Below are positions 25,547 through 34,751 of a stretch of DNA of 64,000 nucleotides, one piece after another (the first letter of the stretch is position 1; the number at the start of each line of letters is the position of its first letter). The DNA comes from Paraburkholderia sp. BCC1884 (GTDB lineage: Bacteria > Pseudomonadota > Gammaproteobacteria > Burkholderiales > Burkholderiaceae), in NCBI RefSeq assembly GCF_900996225.1, contig NZ_CAAJGL010000063.1:1-64000 (forward strand). Direction: 5' to 3'. The position numbers and the translations under genes are program-made. Below the pieces are notes generated by a model. It saw nothing but the letters and a program-made list of their open reading frames with translations, searched no databases and had not been told where the DNA came from.

Positions 25547-26023
25547 TACAGGCTCCTCGCAAAAAACAGAAGTAGTTTGAATTATGTGATGCGCGTTACG
25601 ACGTGGTGACGCTTGCTGATAGCAAAAGAGATTCGCCGTCTCCCTGGATTTCACCTGACCTATCGGTCCTGCGAGCCCTCAAAACAGCGCAAACCCTGTC
25701 CGGATATTTTTATATTTCACTTTGTAAGGCGCTCCAGCGCCGCCATGGCACAGGTCGCAGCCCGGATCAGCACTCTTCAGCTTTCGTACAGAACTGCTCG
25801 CGCACGGCGGTTTAGATTGGTTGCAGCCACTCACTGTGGCAACGGCCACCGCCAGCCGTCGAAGCTTCGTTTGCTTCTTCAGTGACCGCAGTGTCTGCGT
25901 TCATCCCGATCTGGAATGAGCCCTATCCCGATTCAGGTCTATTTCGACCGTCTGGGAATAGCTAATGTATATCCGACGGCGAAAGACGACTGGCAACCCT
26001 TCAACTGCCTGTAGAGGAACATC
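25547..26023. other. Divergent intergenic region of regulator and ene-reductase
   Basis: About 480 bp that should hold promoters for both the large regulator and the ene-reductase at 26024. AT-rich patches (for example around 25705-25725) could be promoter parts, but no repeat or palindrome stands out. Confidence 0.4.
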
Positions 26024-27127
26024 ATGGATCATCTGTTCACCCCGATCAAGCTTGGCGCCTACACCCTGTCTCACCGGGTCGTCCTCGCACCGATGACTCG
26101 CCTGCGGACCATCCAGCCCGGCGACATTCCCAGCCCGATGATGGCTGATTTCTATGGCCAGCGAGCGTCGAAAGACGGTCTCGTACTCATCGAGGGCGTT
26201 AGTACTTCCATCGTTGCCAGGTCGTACCTGGGCGCCGCGAGCTGGTTCGACGACAGCCAGAACGCCGGTTGGGAAGCGATCGCCCGGGCCGTTCATGCAA
26301 AAGGTGGCCGGGTCTTCATGCAGTTGATCCACGGTGGACGGCAAAGCCATGTCGAAATGACCGGCGGCGTCCCCCCGGTTGCTCCGTCGCTGGTGCCTTT
26401 CGAAGGCGTCGCATTGACGAAGGACGGCTTCGTTCCCGTGTCGCCCCATCGAGCACTGGACATAACCGAGATCCCTGCGATCGTGGAAGAGTTCCGCGTC
26501 GCCGCACAGCGCGCGCTGGACGCAGGTTTCGACGGCGTAGAACTGCATGGGGCAAACGGCTACCTCGTCGATCAATTCATCCAGGACGGAACGAACAAGC
26601 GTACCGATGCTTATGGTGGCCCGGTAGAAAACCGTGTGCGCTTTCTACGCGAATGCGTTGAAGCACTCATTTCCGTGTGGGGCCCGGATCGAGTAGGCGT
26701 ACGTATCTCGCCCTCTGGCGAATGGGGCGGCATTTCGGATAGTGATCCCGAAGCTACTTTTAGCCATGTTGCAAAGGTTCTTAACGATTACGGCATTGCA
26801 TACATGCACGTCATCGACCCCCGGATCAAAGGCGACGAAACGCTTCATGAAGGACATGCTCCGGTCGCGGCGAAGTCGCTGCGCTCGTTTTTCAAACATC
26901 CCATCATCGCTGCGGGCGGGTTCGACGGTACCAGTGCGGAAGCCCTGGTGGCCTCAGGAGACGCCGACCTCGTTGCGTTCGGCAGGCACTTCACCTCCAA
27001 TCCGGATTTGCCATATCGCCTGAAGCACAGGCTCCCCCTGACACCGTATGTCAGAGCGGCATTTTGGGGCGGCACTGAAAAGCATTACAGCGATTTTCCC
27101 ACCTACGACGGAGTCAGCGCGGCCTGA
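26024..27127 (+). CDS. Old yellow enzyme-type ene-reductase (NemA-like)
   Basis: The 367-residue FMN protein belongs to the old yellow enzyme family: VVLAPMTRLRTIQPGDIPSP at about 17-36, the substrate-binding His and Asn in ELHGANGYLVDQFIQDGTN, and the phosphate-binding region ending in GDADLVAFGRHFTSNPDLP. Members reduce activated C=C bonds in maleimides, quinones, enones and nitro compounds with NADPH. The ATG at 26024 has AGAGGAAC before it. A quinone-oxidoreductase-like gene follows 42 nt later, an MFS gene beyond, and the big regulator diverges upstream. The set looks like an inducible electrophile-detoxification unit. A second copy is at 34752-35891. Confidence 0.9.
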   Translation: MDHLFTPIKLGAYTLSHRVVLAPMTRLRTIQPGDIPSPMMADFYGQRASKDGLVLIEGVSTSIVARSYLGAASWFDDSQNAGWEAIARAVHAKGGRVFMQLIHGGRQSHVEMTGGVPPVAPSLVPFEGVALTKDGFVPVSPHRALDITEIPAIVEEFRVAAQRALDAGFDGVELHGANGYLVDQFIQDGTNKRTDAYGGPVENRVRFLRECVEALISVWGPDRVGVRISPSGEWGGISDSDPEATFSHVAKVLNDYGIAYMHVIDPRIKGDETLHEGHAPVAAKSLRSFFKHPIIAAGGFDGTSAEALVASGDADLVAFGRHFTSNPDLPYRLKHRLPLTPYVRAAFWGGTEKHYSDFPTYDGVSAA

Positions 27128-27169
27128 ATGGGCGCCCTCTGTTTAATTCCCTCTTCGGAGACATTGATC

Positions 27170-28159
27170 ATGACACGCAGTATTTTCTTTTCCAAAGCCG
27201 GCAGCCCCGACGTCCTCGAGTTCGTGGACACCGCCTTGCGGCCTCCCGCAGCCAACGAAGTCACCATCAGGGTCAAAGCGATCGGGATTAACCGTGCAGA
27301 ATCCATGTGGCGAACCGATATTTATATCGAGCCCGTGACCTTCCCCGCCGGCCTCGGTTACGAAGCCGCGGGAATCGTTGAGGCAATCGGTGCGGAAGTG
27401 TCGGATATCGCGGTGGGCGATGCCGTCAGTGTGATTCCGTCGTTCTCCCAAAACCAGTATCACACCTATGGCGAAGAAATCGTCATGCCGGCATACGCCG
27501 TGGTGAAACATCCCGCATCGTTGACGTTCGAAGAAGCATCGTCGATATGGATGATGTTCATTACCGCCTACGGCGCTTTGATCGAAGATGCAAAAGTCGG
27601 CAAGGGCGACTTTGTCGTCATCCCCGCCGCGTCCAGCAGCGTTGGCCTCGCAGCCATCCAGATCGCCAATTACGCTGGCGCAACGACGATCGCACTGACG
27701 AGAACGTCGTCGAAACGGGCGCAGCTTCTCGAAGCCGGCGCGACGCATGTGATCGCGACTCAGGAAGTTGATTTCGTTGCCGAAGTGATGCGAATCACGG
27801 ATAACAAAGGCGCCAACGTCGTATTCGACCCGGTCGGCGGCCCGGATTTCGCCAAGCTCATTTCGACTCTGGCCTTCCAGGGTATTGCATACATCTACGG
27901 AGCGCTTGCCGAAGAGGATACCGTCATTCCCGTGCTCACGATGATCGCGAAGATGCCGACCATCAAAGGGCACAATATCTGGCTAACCACCGGCGACGAG
28001 ACTCGTCGCAAAGCAGCGGTCGAGTATGTCAGCAAGGGAATCGCCAGCGGACATCTGCGGCCTGTGATCGACAAGACCTTCGAGTTTTCCCAAATGATCG
28101 ACGTTCACCGTTACCTGGAAAACAACGGCCAGTTCGGCAAGATCGTGGTGAAGGTCTGA
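27170..28159 (+). CDS. MDR-family NADPH:quinone oxidoreductase-like protein
   Basis: The 329-residue medium-chain dehydrogenase/reductase has the GroES-like N-terminal half (GINRAESMWR, GYEAAGIVEAIG) and a Rossmann half with AASSSVGLAAIQIANYAG as nucleotide motif. The usual catalytic and structural zinc cysteines are missing, which points to the zinc-free quinone oxidoreductase branch. It would reduce quinones or alpha,beta-unsaturated carbonyls in the cytoplasm. The ATG at 27170 has TCGGAGA upstream, and the gene follows the ene-reductase by 42 nt, so they are probably one transcript. The exact substrate is not predictable. Confidence 0.85.
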   Translation: MTRSIFFSKAGSPDVLEFVDTALRPPAANEVTIRVKAIGINRAESMWRTDIYIEPVTFPAGLGYEAAGIVEAIGAEVSDIAVGDAVSVIPSFSQNQYHTYGEEIVMPAYAVVKHPASLTFEEASSIWMMFITAYGALIEDAKVGKGDFVVIPAASSSVGLAAIQIANYAGATTIALTRTSSKRAQLLEAGATHVIATQEVDFVAEVMRITDNKGANVVFDPVGGPDFAKLISTLAFQGIAYIYGALAEEDTVIPVLTMIAKMPTIKGHNIWLTTGDETRRKAAVEYVSKGIASGHLRPVIDKTFEFSQMIDVHRYLENNGQFGKIVVKV

Positions 28160-28323
28160 TCGATGGTTGCTGATATTCGCTGTTGTTAAGGCTCTCTCTT
28201 TCCAATAGAGATCATTGATTGTCTTGCAGGGTCGTCGTGGCTGGCGACCTGACTTTACAGGTAGCCGCGACTGGCTATTCTCCCTATCCGGCTGGGACTA
28301 ATCGTCGGTACTCGGAACCCATC

Positions 28324-29517
28324 ATGCCTTTATCCCTTCTTGCCCTCACGATCGGGGCGTTTGCAATTGGCACCACCGAATTTGTGGTCGTTGGCCTTAT
28401 TCCGACCATCGCTAACGATCTTTCCGTGACACTCGCATCCTCCGGTCTGCTCGTGAGTTTCTACGCACTGGGCGTGGCCATCGGTGCGCCCGTGCTGACG
28501 GCATTGACGGGACGGGTACCGCGCAAGGCGCTATTAGTCTCGTTGATGGGACTCTTCACCCTCGCCAATCTGATGGCCTGGCAAGCGCCTAACTATGAAA
28601 CGCTGGTAGTCGCGCGCATCCTGAGCGGTTTCGCGCATGGAGTCTTCTTCTCCGTTGGATCGGTGATCGCCGCGAGCCTTGTTCCAAAAGATAAGGCGGC
28701 CGGTGCGATTGCGACGATGTTCAGCGGACTAACCGTTGCCTTTGTAACGGGCGTCCCACTCGGCACGCTGGTTGGTCAGCATTTTGGTTGGCGAGCGACA
28801 TTTCTGGTCGTGGCGCTCTTCGGGCTGATCGCCATGGTGGGCGCGCTGGTGTTCGTGTCCCGCGATATCGCCCATGCGCCACCGTCTTCATTGCGCCGCC
28901 AGGCACAGCTCTTTAGCGAACCGCGACTACTCCTCGTGTTCGCCATCACGGCCATTGGATACGGCGGCTCGCTAATCGCTTTCACCTACCTGGCACCAAT
29001 CCTCGAACAGGTGTCCGGTTTCTCTCCACCGGTGGTGGGCGCCGTTCTTCTGATTTACGGCGTGTCTGTTGCCGTCGGCAATTTCTTCGGCGGACGGCTG
29101 GCTGATAACCGTGGTTCGATCGTGGCTTTAAAAGCGATTTTTGGTGTCCTCGCGATCGTTCTCTTTCTGCTGGACTTCACTGCCGCGCACAAACTGCCCG
29201 TTCTTCTGACCGTCCTCGTATGGGGTAGCGTCGCGTTTGGAAACGTGCCCGCGCTCCAGGTGTATGTCGTCAAACAGGCGGAGCGCTTCGCTCCGCATTC
29301 CGTGAACGTCGCGTCCGGGATGAATATCGCCGCGTTCAATCTTGGCGTCGCCGGCGGCGCGTCGGTTGGTGGCCTGATCGTCACGCACATCGGGCTGATG
29401 AACACGCCATGGATCGCCGGACTTTTCACGATTGTCGCTTTGCTGCTCACCACGCTCAGCGGAAGGATGGATAGTGAAAGCTCACCCTCGCCCTGCATGA
29501 AGTCAGAGACCGTTTGA
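28324..29517 (+). CDS. MFS transporter, DHA1 (AraJ-like) type
   Basis: The 397-residue protein has twelve predicted membrane segments. The N-terminal LTIGAFAIGTTEFVVVGLIP and the loop ALTGRVPRKALLV are typical of the AraJ/YdhP-like sugar or drug efflux group. The ATG at 28324 begins exactly at the first membrane segment; a frame open to 28219 adds no membrane character. It lies 164 bp after the MDR gene, so it may share its transcript. Its 3' end overlaps the convergent LysR gene by 15 nt (29503-29517). Probable role: efflux of toxic organics handled by the neighbouring reductases. Confidence 0.85.
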   Translation: MPLSLLALTIGAFAIGTTEFVVVGLIPTIANDLSVTLASSGLLVSFYALGVAIGAPVLTALTGRVPRKALLVSLMGLFTLANLMAWQAPNYETLVVARILSGFAHGVFFSVGSVIAASLVPKDKAAGAIATMFSGLTVAFVTGVPLGTLVGQHFGWRATFLVVALFGLIAMVGALVFVSRDIAHAPPSSLRRQAQLFSEPRLLLVFAITAIGYGGSLIAFTYLAPILEQVSGFSPPVVGAVLLIYGVSVAVGNFFGGRLADNRGSIVALKAIFGVLAIVLFLLDFTAAHKLPVLLTVLVWGSVAFGNVPALQVYVVKQAERFAPHSVNVASGMNIAAFNLGVAGGASVGGLIVTHIGLMNTPWIAGLFTIVALLLTTLSGRMDSESSPSPCMKSETV

Positions 29518-30420
29518 TGCGGCGCCTGGCATCTGCGACCCGGAAATGCAGGCTTCCGCGAACGCAGCGAATTGACGCGCCTTGCTGCTGGCAAGCCGTC
29601 CCGTCGGGTAGACCGCTGACAGCATGATGGTTGGCAAGAGCCAATCGTCCATTACCGAAATCACCTCGCCCGACTTCAGTTCAGGCGTGAAGGCCCATTC
29701 CGAAGCTACCGCTAGCCCCAGATTTGAAAGTACCGCCGCGCGTACCCCCTCGGTCGCAGTGATCTTCACCCTGCCCTGCAGCTTGACCGAGAGTTCGGCC
29801 GTGGACTTCCTGAACGTCCAGTCCTCACCTCCACCATCCCTCGTGTAAATCACCGCATGATGTGCCAGCAGATCGGCTGGCGCCTCGGGATATCCGTGAC
29901 GTTCAAAGTATTCGCGCGTGCCAATGACACGACGGCGTGCTTCCCCGATCCTGCGTGCGGTCATGTTCGAATCGGCGAGTACGCCCATTCGCAAGGCCAG
30001 ATCGACACCCTCGTCGACCAGATCGATGTTTCTATCGTCGAGCACCATCTCGACATTGAGATTCGGGTGCTGTTCGAGAAATTCCGACAGCCGGGGGACG
30101 ATATGCAATCGTGCGAAACATACCGCCGCTGAAACGCGTAGCTTTCCCGAAAGCGCGGACAAAGTCCCTCTGGCGGCAACAACCGCTTCGTCCGCCTCTT
30201 CAATCGCGCGGCGGGCCCGTTGATAAAAGCTCGATCCGGCTTCCGTAGGCGTAAGCGCGCGAGTGGAGCGAAGCAGGAGCCGCACACCCAACCACTCCTC
30301 AAGCTGCGCTACCGATTTTGAAACTGCCGGCTGACCGATATCCAGATGTCGTGCTGCGGCAGAGAACGATCCAGTGTCAACTACGCGGATGAAAATCTCC
30401 ATCGCCGCCAAACGGTCCAT
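29503..30420 (-). CDS. LysR-family transcriptional regulator
   Basis: The 305-residue protein has the LysR helix-turn-helix (FSAAARHLDIGQPAVSKSVA, about 19-38) and a periplasmic-binding-like effector domain. It is a paralogue of the regulator at 12292-13221, with matching MDR-AAME, SGKLRVSAAVCFARLHIVP and VYPTGRLASSKARQF regions. It points toward the MFS gene and is separated from the EgtB-EgtD gene, transcribed in the same direction, by about 150 bp. It could control the ene-reductase/MDR/MFS genes. The first base of the start is the last base before an AT-rich leader; no clear operator was found. Confidence 0.88.
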   Translation of the reverse strand: MDRLAAMEIFIRVVDTGSFSAAARHLDIGQPAVSKSVAQLEEWLGVRLLLRSTRALTPTEAGSSFYQRARRAIEEADEAVVAARGTLSALSGKLRVSAAVCFARLHIVPRLSEFLEQHPNLNVEMVLDDRNIDLVDEGVDLALRMGVLADSNMTARRIGEARRRVIGTREYFERHGYPEAPADLLAHHAVIYTRDGGGEDWTFRKSTAELSVKLQGRVKITATEGVRAAVLSNLGLAVASEWAFTPELKSGEVISVMDDWLLPTIMLSAVYPTGRLASSKARQFAAFAEACISGSQMPGAASNGL

Positions 30421-30572
30421 AACAATTCTCCGATGGAATAGGTGTTGTCCGATTTTGCACCTTTTGCGAAACGGCGTGAATATTTATCCAACCGGTCGCT
30501 TCGTCCATGGTCGAAATGTCACCGTCGACGGTGATATGACATCGAGGCAAATCTCTCCGCATCGAAAGACCT

Positions 30573-32774
30573 TCACGCGTCATCGGCATTCAGGCAGAAG
30601 ATCGCGAATTCTTCACCTTCACTCAGCCAACGTTTCTCCACAGCCCAGCCTGACAGCATCGCCAATGCCGAAAACGAGTCGACGGTATATTTGTGAGAAC
30701 TTTCCGTGTGGATGCTCTCTCCGACCTGAAAAATATAGCTGCGATCAGCCACGTCAACCGTTTGACTTTTTGTGCTGACAAGATGCATCTCTATGCGACT
30801 GAGTTCGCTATTCCAGACTGAGGTGTGTTCGAACGAGTCGAGATCGAAGTTTCCGTCCAGTTCGCGATTGATCCGCGTCAGCAGGTTTTTATTAAAGCTG
30901 GCCGTGACGCCTGTCGAATCATCATAGGCAGCCAGTAGCGTGTCTAGCGGCTTGACCATGTCTACACCGATGATGAAGCGCGAACCTCGTCCGAGCATTG
31001 CCTTCGCGGACGACATGAGGCGGATCGCATCATCCCGGCTGAAATTGCCGATCGTCGATCCCGGAAAAAAGCCGACCCGCGGGCCCTTCGGGAAATCAAA
31101 AGGTGTCTCTACCATCGTGACGAAGTCTCCCTCGACCGGCATCACCCGTAGCGATGGATAATCGTTCGCGATTCGTGCTGCTGCCGCAGCGAGCGCCGCG
31201 CTGCTGATATCGATTGGAACGTAGGTCCGTATGCGCGTCGCCGCATCGAGAAGAAATTTTGTTTTCTCACTGGCGCCGCTGCCAAACTCGACAAGAATCG
31301 AACTCGGCTTGATTAAGGCTGCTATGTCAGGCGCGATTCTCTCGAGAAGCTTTTTCTCCACCCGTGTCACGTAATATTCGGGGGTCTGACAGATTGCCTC
31401 GAATAACTCCGATCCCATTTCGTCATAGAAGTACATCGGCGGCGTGGTCTTCTGCGTGGCTGACAAGCCCGACGTAATCGCGTGTGCAAATTCTCCGTTT
31501 CCGCGATCGTCTTTGACGACCGGCCTGGCGTCCCGGGCAAGCCTGAGGCCGGCGAACATCCACCGCTGCGACGGGTAGTAGAAGTTCCGATAAGTCGGCC
31601 GGGCGTGGCCTGGCGCTGAAATTTGCGCCCCACCTCGTAGAACCATCTGTCCTACCATGAATTTGCCGTTGTATTCGCCAATGGCTCCGGCCGAAACCCT
31701 GAAGCCAGGATACGCGGAATACGCTGACTGCGTCCATTGCCAGACAGCAGCATCAGCAAGAGAAAGAATGCCTGCAAGACACGCGACTTCCCATTCTGCT
31801 TCGCTCGGGAGTCGCGCTCCTGCCCACGTCGCAAACGCGGCGGCCTCGTAGTAGCTTATGTGGCGCACGGGCTCATCGCGATGCACAGCCCTCATCCCGC
31901 CAGGCGTCATGGAACGCCATCCGCTTGCGCCCTCCGCCATCTCCCAGTACGCAGGCGCCTGCCACGACTCCGCCTGCACGACCGCCCAACCTTCGGAAAG
32001 CCACAGTTCCGGCCTGGAATACCCGCCATCGTTCATGAAGTCGATCCATTGGCCGTTGCTGACCAGGGTGTCGCAGATCTCGAACGGCTCGATCCAGACC
32101 TTGTGGCGCGGTTTCTCGTTATCAAACGCGAAACCCTCGCCGTGTGCGCCAATCTCCCGCAGGCCGCCGCTGTGCCGACGGAACACGCCCTCGATGCTGC
32201 CGGGCCGAGCCGGCCAGTCGGCGTCGAAGACTGGCTTTAAGGGCGATTGCGCAAAGAGATGCAGCAGATCCATCTGGAGAAGCTCCTGATGCTGTTCCTC
32301 GTGAGCCAGGCCGAGCCGTACAAGCGCTTCGACGTCTGGCCGGTCAGCGTCCGCAAGGAGCCATTCCATGTGCCTGTCGACATGCGAACGATAGGCCGAG
32401 ATGGCGCCGGTTGACGGTCGAGTCAATAAGCCTCTCCGATGACGAGGTTGCCGTTTGCCGATGGCGTCATAGTAGGAGTTGAAGAGAAATGCGTACCCTT
32501 CGTCGAACACCTGGTAGCCGCGAAAATACGGCATCAGCAGGAACGTCTCGAAGAACCAGGACGTATGCGCCAAATGCCAGTTGACGGGACTGGCGTCGGG
32601 CATAGACTGGACTGCGCGATCCTCCGGGGAGAGCGCGGCGACCAGTGCATCGGTAGCCAGGCGAACTCGGCGGAACGCGGCGGCCAGATCCTCAGACGCG
32701 CCTTCTCTTACTGCACCGGGACTATCCTGGGTTCGGGTAACGGCGAATGTCGCTGAATGCTCTAGGTAGCTCAT
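30573..32774 (-). CDS. egtB-egtD: EgtB-EgtD fusion, ergothioneine biosynthesis
   Basis: This single 733-residue frame joins both first-committed ergothioneine enzymes. The N-terminal part is EgtB: a DinB-like domain with iron-ligand histidines in WHLAHTSWFFET and LAHEEQHQELL, then an FGE-sulfatase-like domain (GGYSRPELWLSEGW, SYYEAAAFATWAGARLPSEA, YNGKFMVGQMVLRGG). After a linker (about 445-465) comes EgtD, the histidine N-alpha-trimethyltransferase: YFYDEMGSELFEAICQTPEY, SAM motif LVEFGSGASEKTKFLLDA, FFPGSTIGNFSRDDA. EgtD makes hercynine and EgtB adds the sulfur as a sulfoxide. The fungal Egt1 fusion has the opposite order. OvoA also ends in a methyltransferase, but of another family. The ATG at 32774 was chosen over one at 32879 because it abuts the domain and follows CGGAAAAAG. 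No EgtA, EgtC or EgtE is adjacent. Confidence 0.9.
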   Translation of the reverse strand: MSYLEHSATFAVTRTQDSPGAVREGASEDLAAAFRRVRLATDALVAALSPEDRAVQSMPDASPVNWHLAHTSWFFETFLLMPYFRGYQVFDEGYAFLFNSYYDAIGKRQPRHRRGLLTRPSTGAISAYRSHVDRHMEWLLADADRPDVEALVRLGLAHEEQHQELLQMDLLHLFAQSPLKPVFDADWPARPGSIEGVFRRHSGGLREIGAHGEGFAFDNEKPRHKVWIEPFEICDTLVSNGQWIDFMNDGGYSRPELWLSEGWAVVQAESWQAPAYWEMAEGASGWRSMTPGGMRAVHRDEPVRHISYYEAAAFATWAGARLPSEAEWEVACLAGILSLADAAVWQWTQSAYSAYPGFRVSAGAIGEYNGKFMVGQMVLRGGAQISAPGHARPTYRNFYYPSQRWMFAGLRLARDARPVVKDDRGNGEFAHAITSGLSATQKTTPPMYFYDEMGSELFEAICQTPEYYVTRVEKKLLERIAPDIAALIKPSSILVEFGSGASEKTKFLLDAATRIRTYVPIDISSAALAAAAARIANDYPSLRVMPVEGDFVTMVETPFDFPKGPRVGFFPGSTIGNFSRDDAIRLMSSAKAMLGRGSRFIIGVDMVKPLDTLLAAYDDSTGVTASFNKNLLTRINRELDGNFDLDSFEHTSVWNSELSRIEMHLVSTKSQTVDVADRSYIFQVGESIHTESSHKYTVDSFSALAMLSGWAVEKRWLSEGEEFAIFCLNADDA

Positions 32775-33386
32775 AAACTTTTTCCGAATGTATGTCCGTG
32801 GTTTTCCAGGTCCGCAATGCAGAGCTCTCAGCTCCAATGCATCTCGACCATCTTCCAGAACGATGCCGGCCGCTGTCATGCGGCAAACCTGACGAAAACT
32901 GAAATCTGCTGATTTGCACGTCTCACGCCTTCGGAGCTTGGCGTACAGGATGAATTGAAGATTCCGATAGAGCGGAACCTAATTCACATGCAGCCTGGTG
33001 GGGGACAGCGAAACGAGACTGCTGCGTGAGGGCAAGCAGTCGGCGGCTGCGTGGCCGCGCGGAGAAATCTCATTAGGCAAACCAAAAGTCGTTTGATCAT
33101 GATGTGTTTCAGAACCTGGTCGAGAGCCATCGGCGAGCATCTGACTGCCTGGGATATGCCGGGTCATCAACAGTAGGGACTGGCTGAGTCCAATGCAAAG
33201 ACCTTCGAAGCATTGCGTCATGCCTTTGCGGTATGCCCCAAGCGGATTGCAGGCTGGTATGTCTCAGCGCTTCAGCTTTTCGCAGCAAAGAGCAGCATCC
33301 CAAAGGTGAAGTGAATCCTGGATTGACTACTCTGCACTTGAGCGCGGTCACGCATCCAGCATCCACCCACGTCGCAGCCCTTCGCC
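32775..33386. other. Gene-free interval upstream of the EgtB-EgtD gene
   Basis: About 610 bp. It should hold the promoter of the EgtB-EgtD gene and of the DUF3331 gene at 33387. Several short frames are open but none carries a recognisable pattern or a supported start. Confidence 0.4.
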
Positions 33387-34007
33387 ATGAAACCCGATAC
33401 TGCTGAATTCACCGAAGATCTTCTCGATCCCGATTCCGATCTTCCGGCCATCCAGGTTGGCACTTCGCACCTGCGGCGCGGCCCTGACACCGTGATAGTC
33501 GACGAGGCCGGCCAGCGCAACCCACTGTCTGTACAGTCCAGCCGAAAGCAAAGAAAGATTTCGACCGCATGGCAGACCATACTCGCGGATTTAACCGGGC
33601 AGCAGGCGGCCACACCTGGCGAGCCTCACCGAAACCTCGCGCTCCCATCCCGATCATCGTCACAAGGTTTCTGGTGCCTTTTGCGTCCGAGCGTCGTGTT
33701 TTCCTGTATCGAACGCCAAGGCAACGGTGCTTTGCTCGTGAGTTGGCACGATGCAACCGCAGGGCATTGTTCGGATCAGAGATGGACGCGACGTTTGGCG
33801 CGAATACGTGGGACCTGTGCTCTTACTGGGAAATACATCGCGCAAGGGATGCCGATCTTCAAGCCGACATCCCGTAACGCGCTGAACGCGGGGGCCATGT
33901 TTCTGGAAGCGTCGATCGACGAATACTTCTCGCAGCACGCGCTTCCGGATGACGCTCAAGTCCATGATCCCGACAAGTGCGTGACGTACACCGGAACCGG
34001 TGGATAA
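33387..34007 (+). CDS. DUF3331-type protein
   Basis: The 206-residue protein has a C-terminal half typical of a Burkholderia-restricted family (DUF3331): ALLVSWHDATAGHCSDQRW, then RLARIRGTCALTGKYIAQG and a FKPTSRNALNAGAMFLEASI segment. Two well spaced Cys in the CALTG and DKCVTY regions and several His could form a small metal site, but this is a guess. The N-terminal 90 residues are low in pattern. The function of the family is unknown. The stop lies 10 nt from the end of the convergent peroxiredoxin-like gene. The family name is from memory and is the main uncertainty. Confidence 0.6.
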   Translation: MKPDTAEFTEDLLDPDSDLPAIQVGTSHLRRGPDTVIVDEAGQRNPLSVQSSRKQRKISTAWQTILADLTGQQAATPGEPHRNLALPSRSSSQGFWCLLRPSVVFSCIERQGNGALLVSWHDATAGHCSDQRWTRRLARIRGTCALTGKYIAQGMPIFKPTSRNALNAGAMFLEASIDEYFSQHALPDDAQVHDPDKCVTYTGTGG

Positions 34008-34017
34008 TGCACCGATC

Positions 34018-34692
34018 TCATCCGCGCCGAGGCGGCCCTCCGACACGACCGGTCGATCTACGTATCGATCGATCATCGGCCCTGCCCTGGCGCTGAACCT
34101 GAAGCCCGTGCAACGCTGTCAGCAATGAGCCGCTATTCATGCCATTCCGATAGTCCACGTCGCTCTGCGTGAAGACAACCGTACCGCTCTGATCAATGAG
34201 ATATGTCGCAGGAATTGGAACCGGAAACGTGCCTGTCGCGCGCCCCTTTGGCATGGGAGGCGTGTAGCCGAGTCGCAGGTATGTCGCCTGGAGTTCAGGG
34301 GGCAGTTCGAAGGTCAGGCCAAAATCGCGCATGAGCTTCAACTCCGGATCCATCAACCGCGGCACCGAGAAGATATCTGCCGACATGCCGCTCTCGGACA
34401 GCGGCAGGACGACCGCCCCTAATGCACCATCCGTTATCAAGCGGGCGAATGCATCCGAGATGTCGCGTAGCGAATCGTTTGTATAGCTGCACCATAGCCC
34501 ACGCGTAAACCACAGGACGAGCGGCCCGCGATGCAGCAGACGGTCAACCGGCACAAGCCCGCCGTCCGTGTCCGGCAGGGAGAAGGCCGGCACATGATCG
34601 CCCGCACGCAACGCGTTACCCGACGCTGCAAACGCCGCCGCTACAGTCCTGGCGGCAATCGAATCGCCTGCGCTGTTATCAAACTGTTCCAT
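34018..34692 (-). CDS. Peroxiredoxin-like protein with altered active site
   Basis: The 224-residue protein has an AhpC/TSA-type fold: VPAFSLPDTDGGLVPVDRLL, then WFTRGLWCSYTNDSLRDI in place of the usual GVWCPYC. The likely peroxidatic cysteine remains but the second Cys of CxxC is Thr, so a 1-Cys mechanism or a non-peroxidase role is expected. The ATG at 34692 has GGGAGGTGG upstream; a frame open to 34734 has none. The gene lies 59 nt downstream of the ene-reductase gene on the same strand, which suggests a common transcript for redox defence. Confidence 0.75.
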   Translation of the reverse strand: MEQFDNSAGDSIAARTVAAAFAASGNALRAGDHVPAFSLPDTDGGLVPVDRLLHRGPLVLWFTRGLWCSYTNDSLRDISDAFARLITDGALGAVVLPLSESGMSADIFSVPRLMDPELKLMRDFGLTFELPPELQATYLRLGYTPPMPKGRATGTFPVPIPATYLIDQSGTVVFTQSDVDYRNGMNSGSLLTALHGLQVQRQGRADDRSIRRSTGRVGGPPRRG

Positions 34693-34751
34693 GGCTGCCA
34701 CCTCCCGTTCAGCAGACCCGCAGCACCGCGCCACGCGTCTGCTTATCTGTT

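Noticed and set aside
30573..32774. OvoA (ovothiol synthase) as an alternative for the EgtB-EgtD fusion
   Set aside because: The C-terminal domain has the YFYDEMGS and EFGSGASEKTKFLLDA patterns of EgtD (Methyltransf_33), not those of the OvoA methyltransferase.
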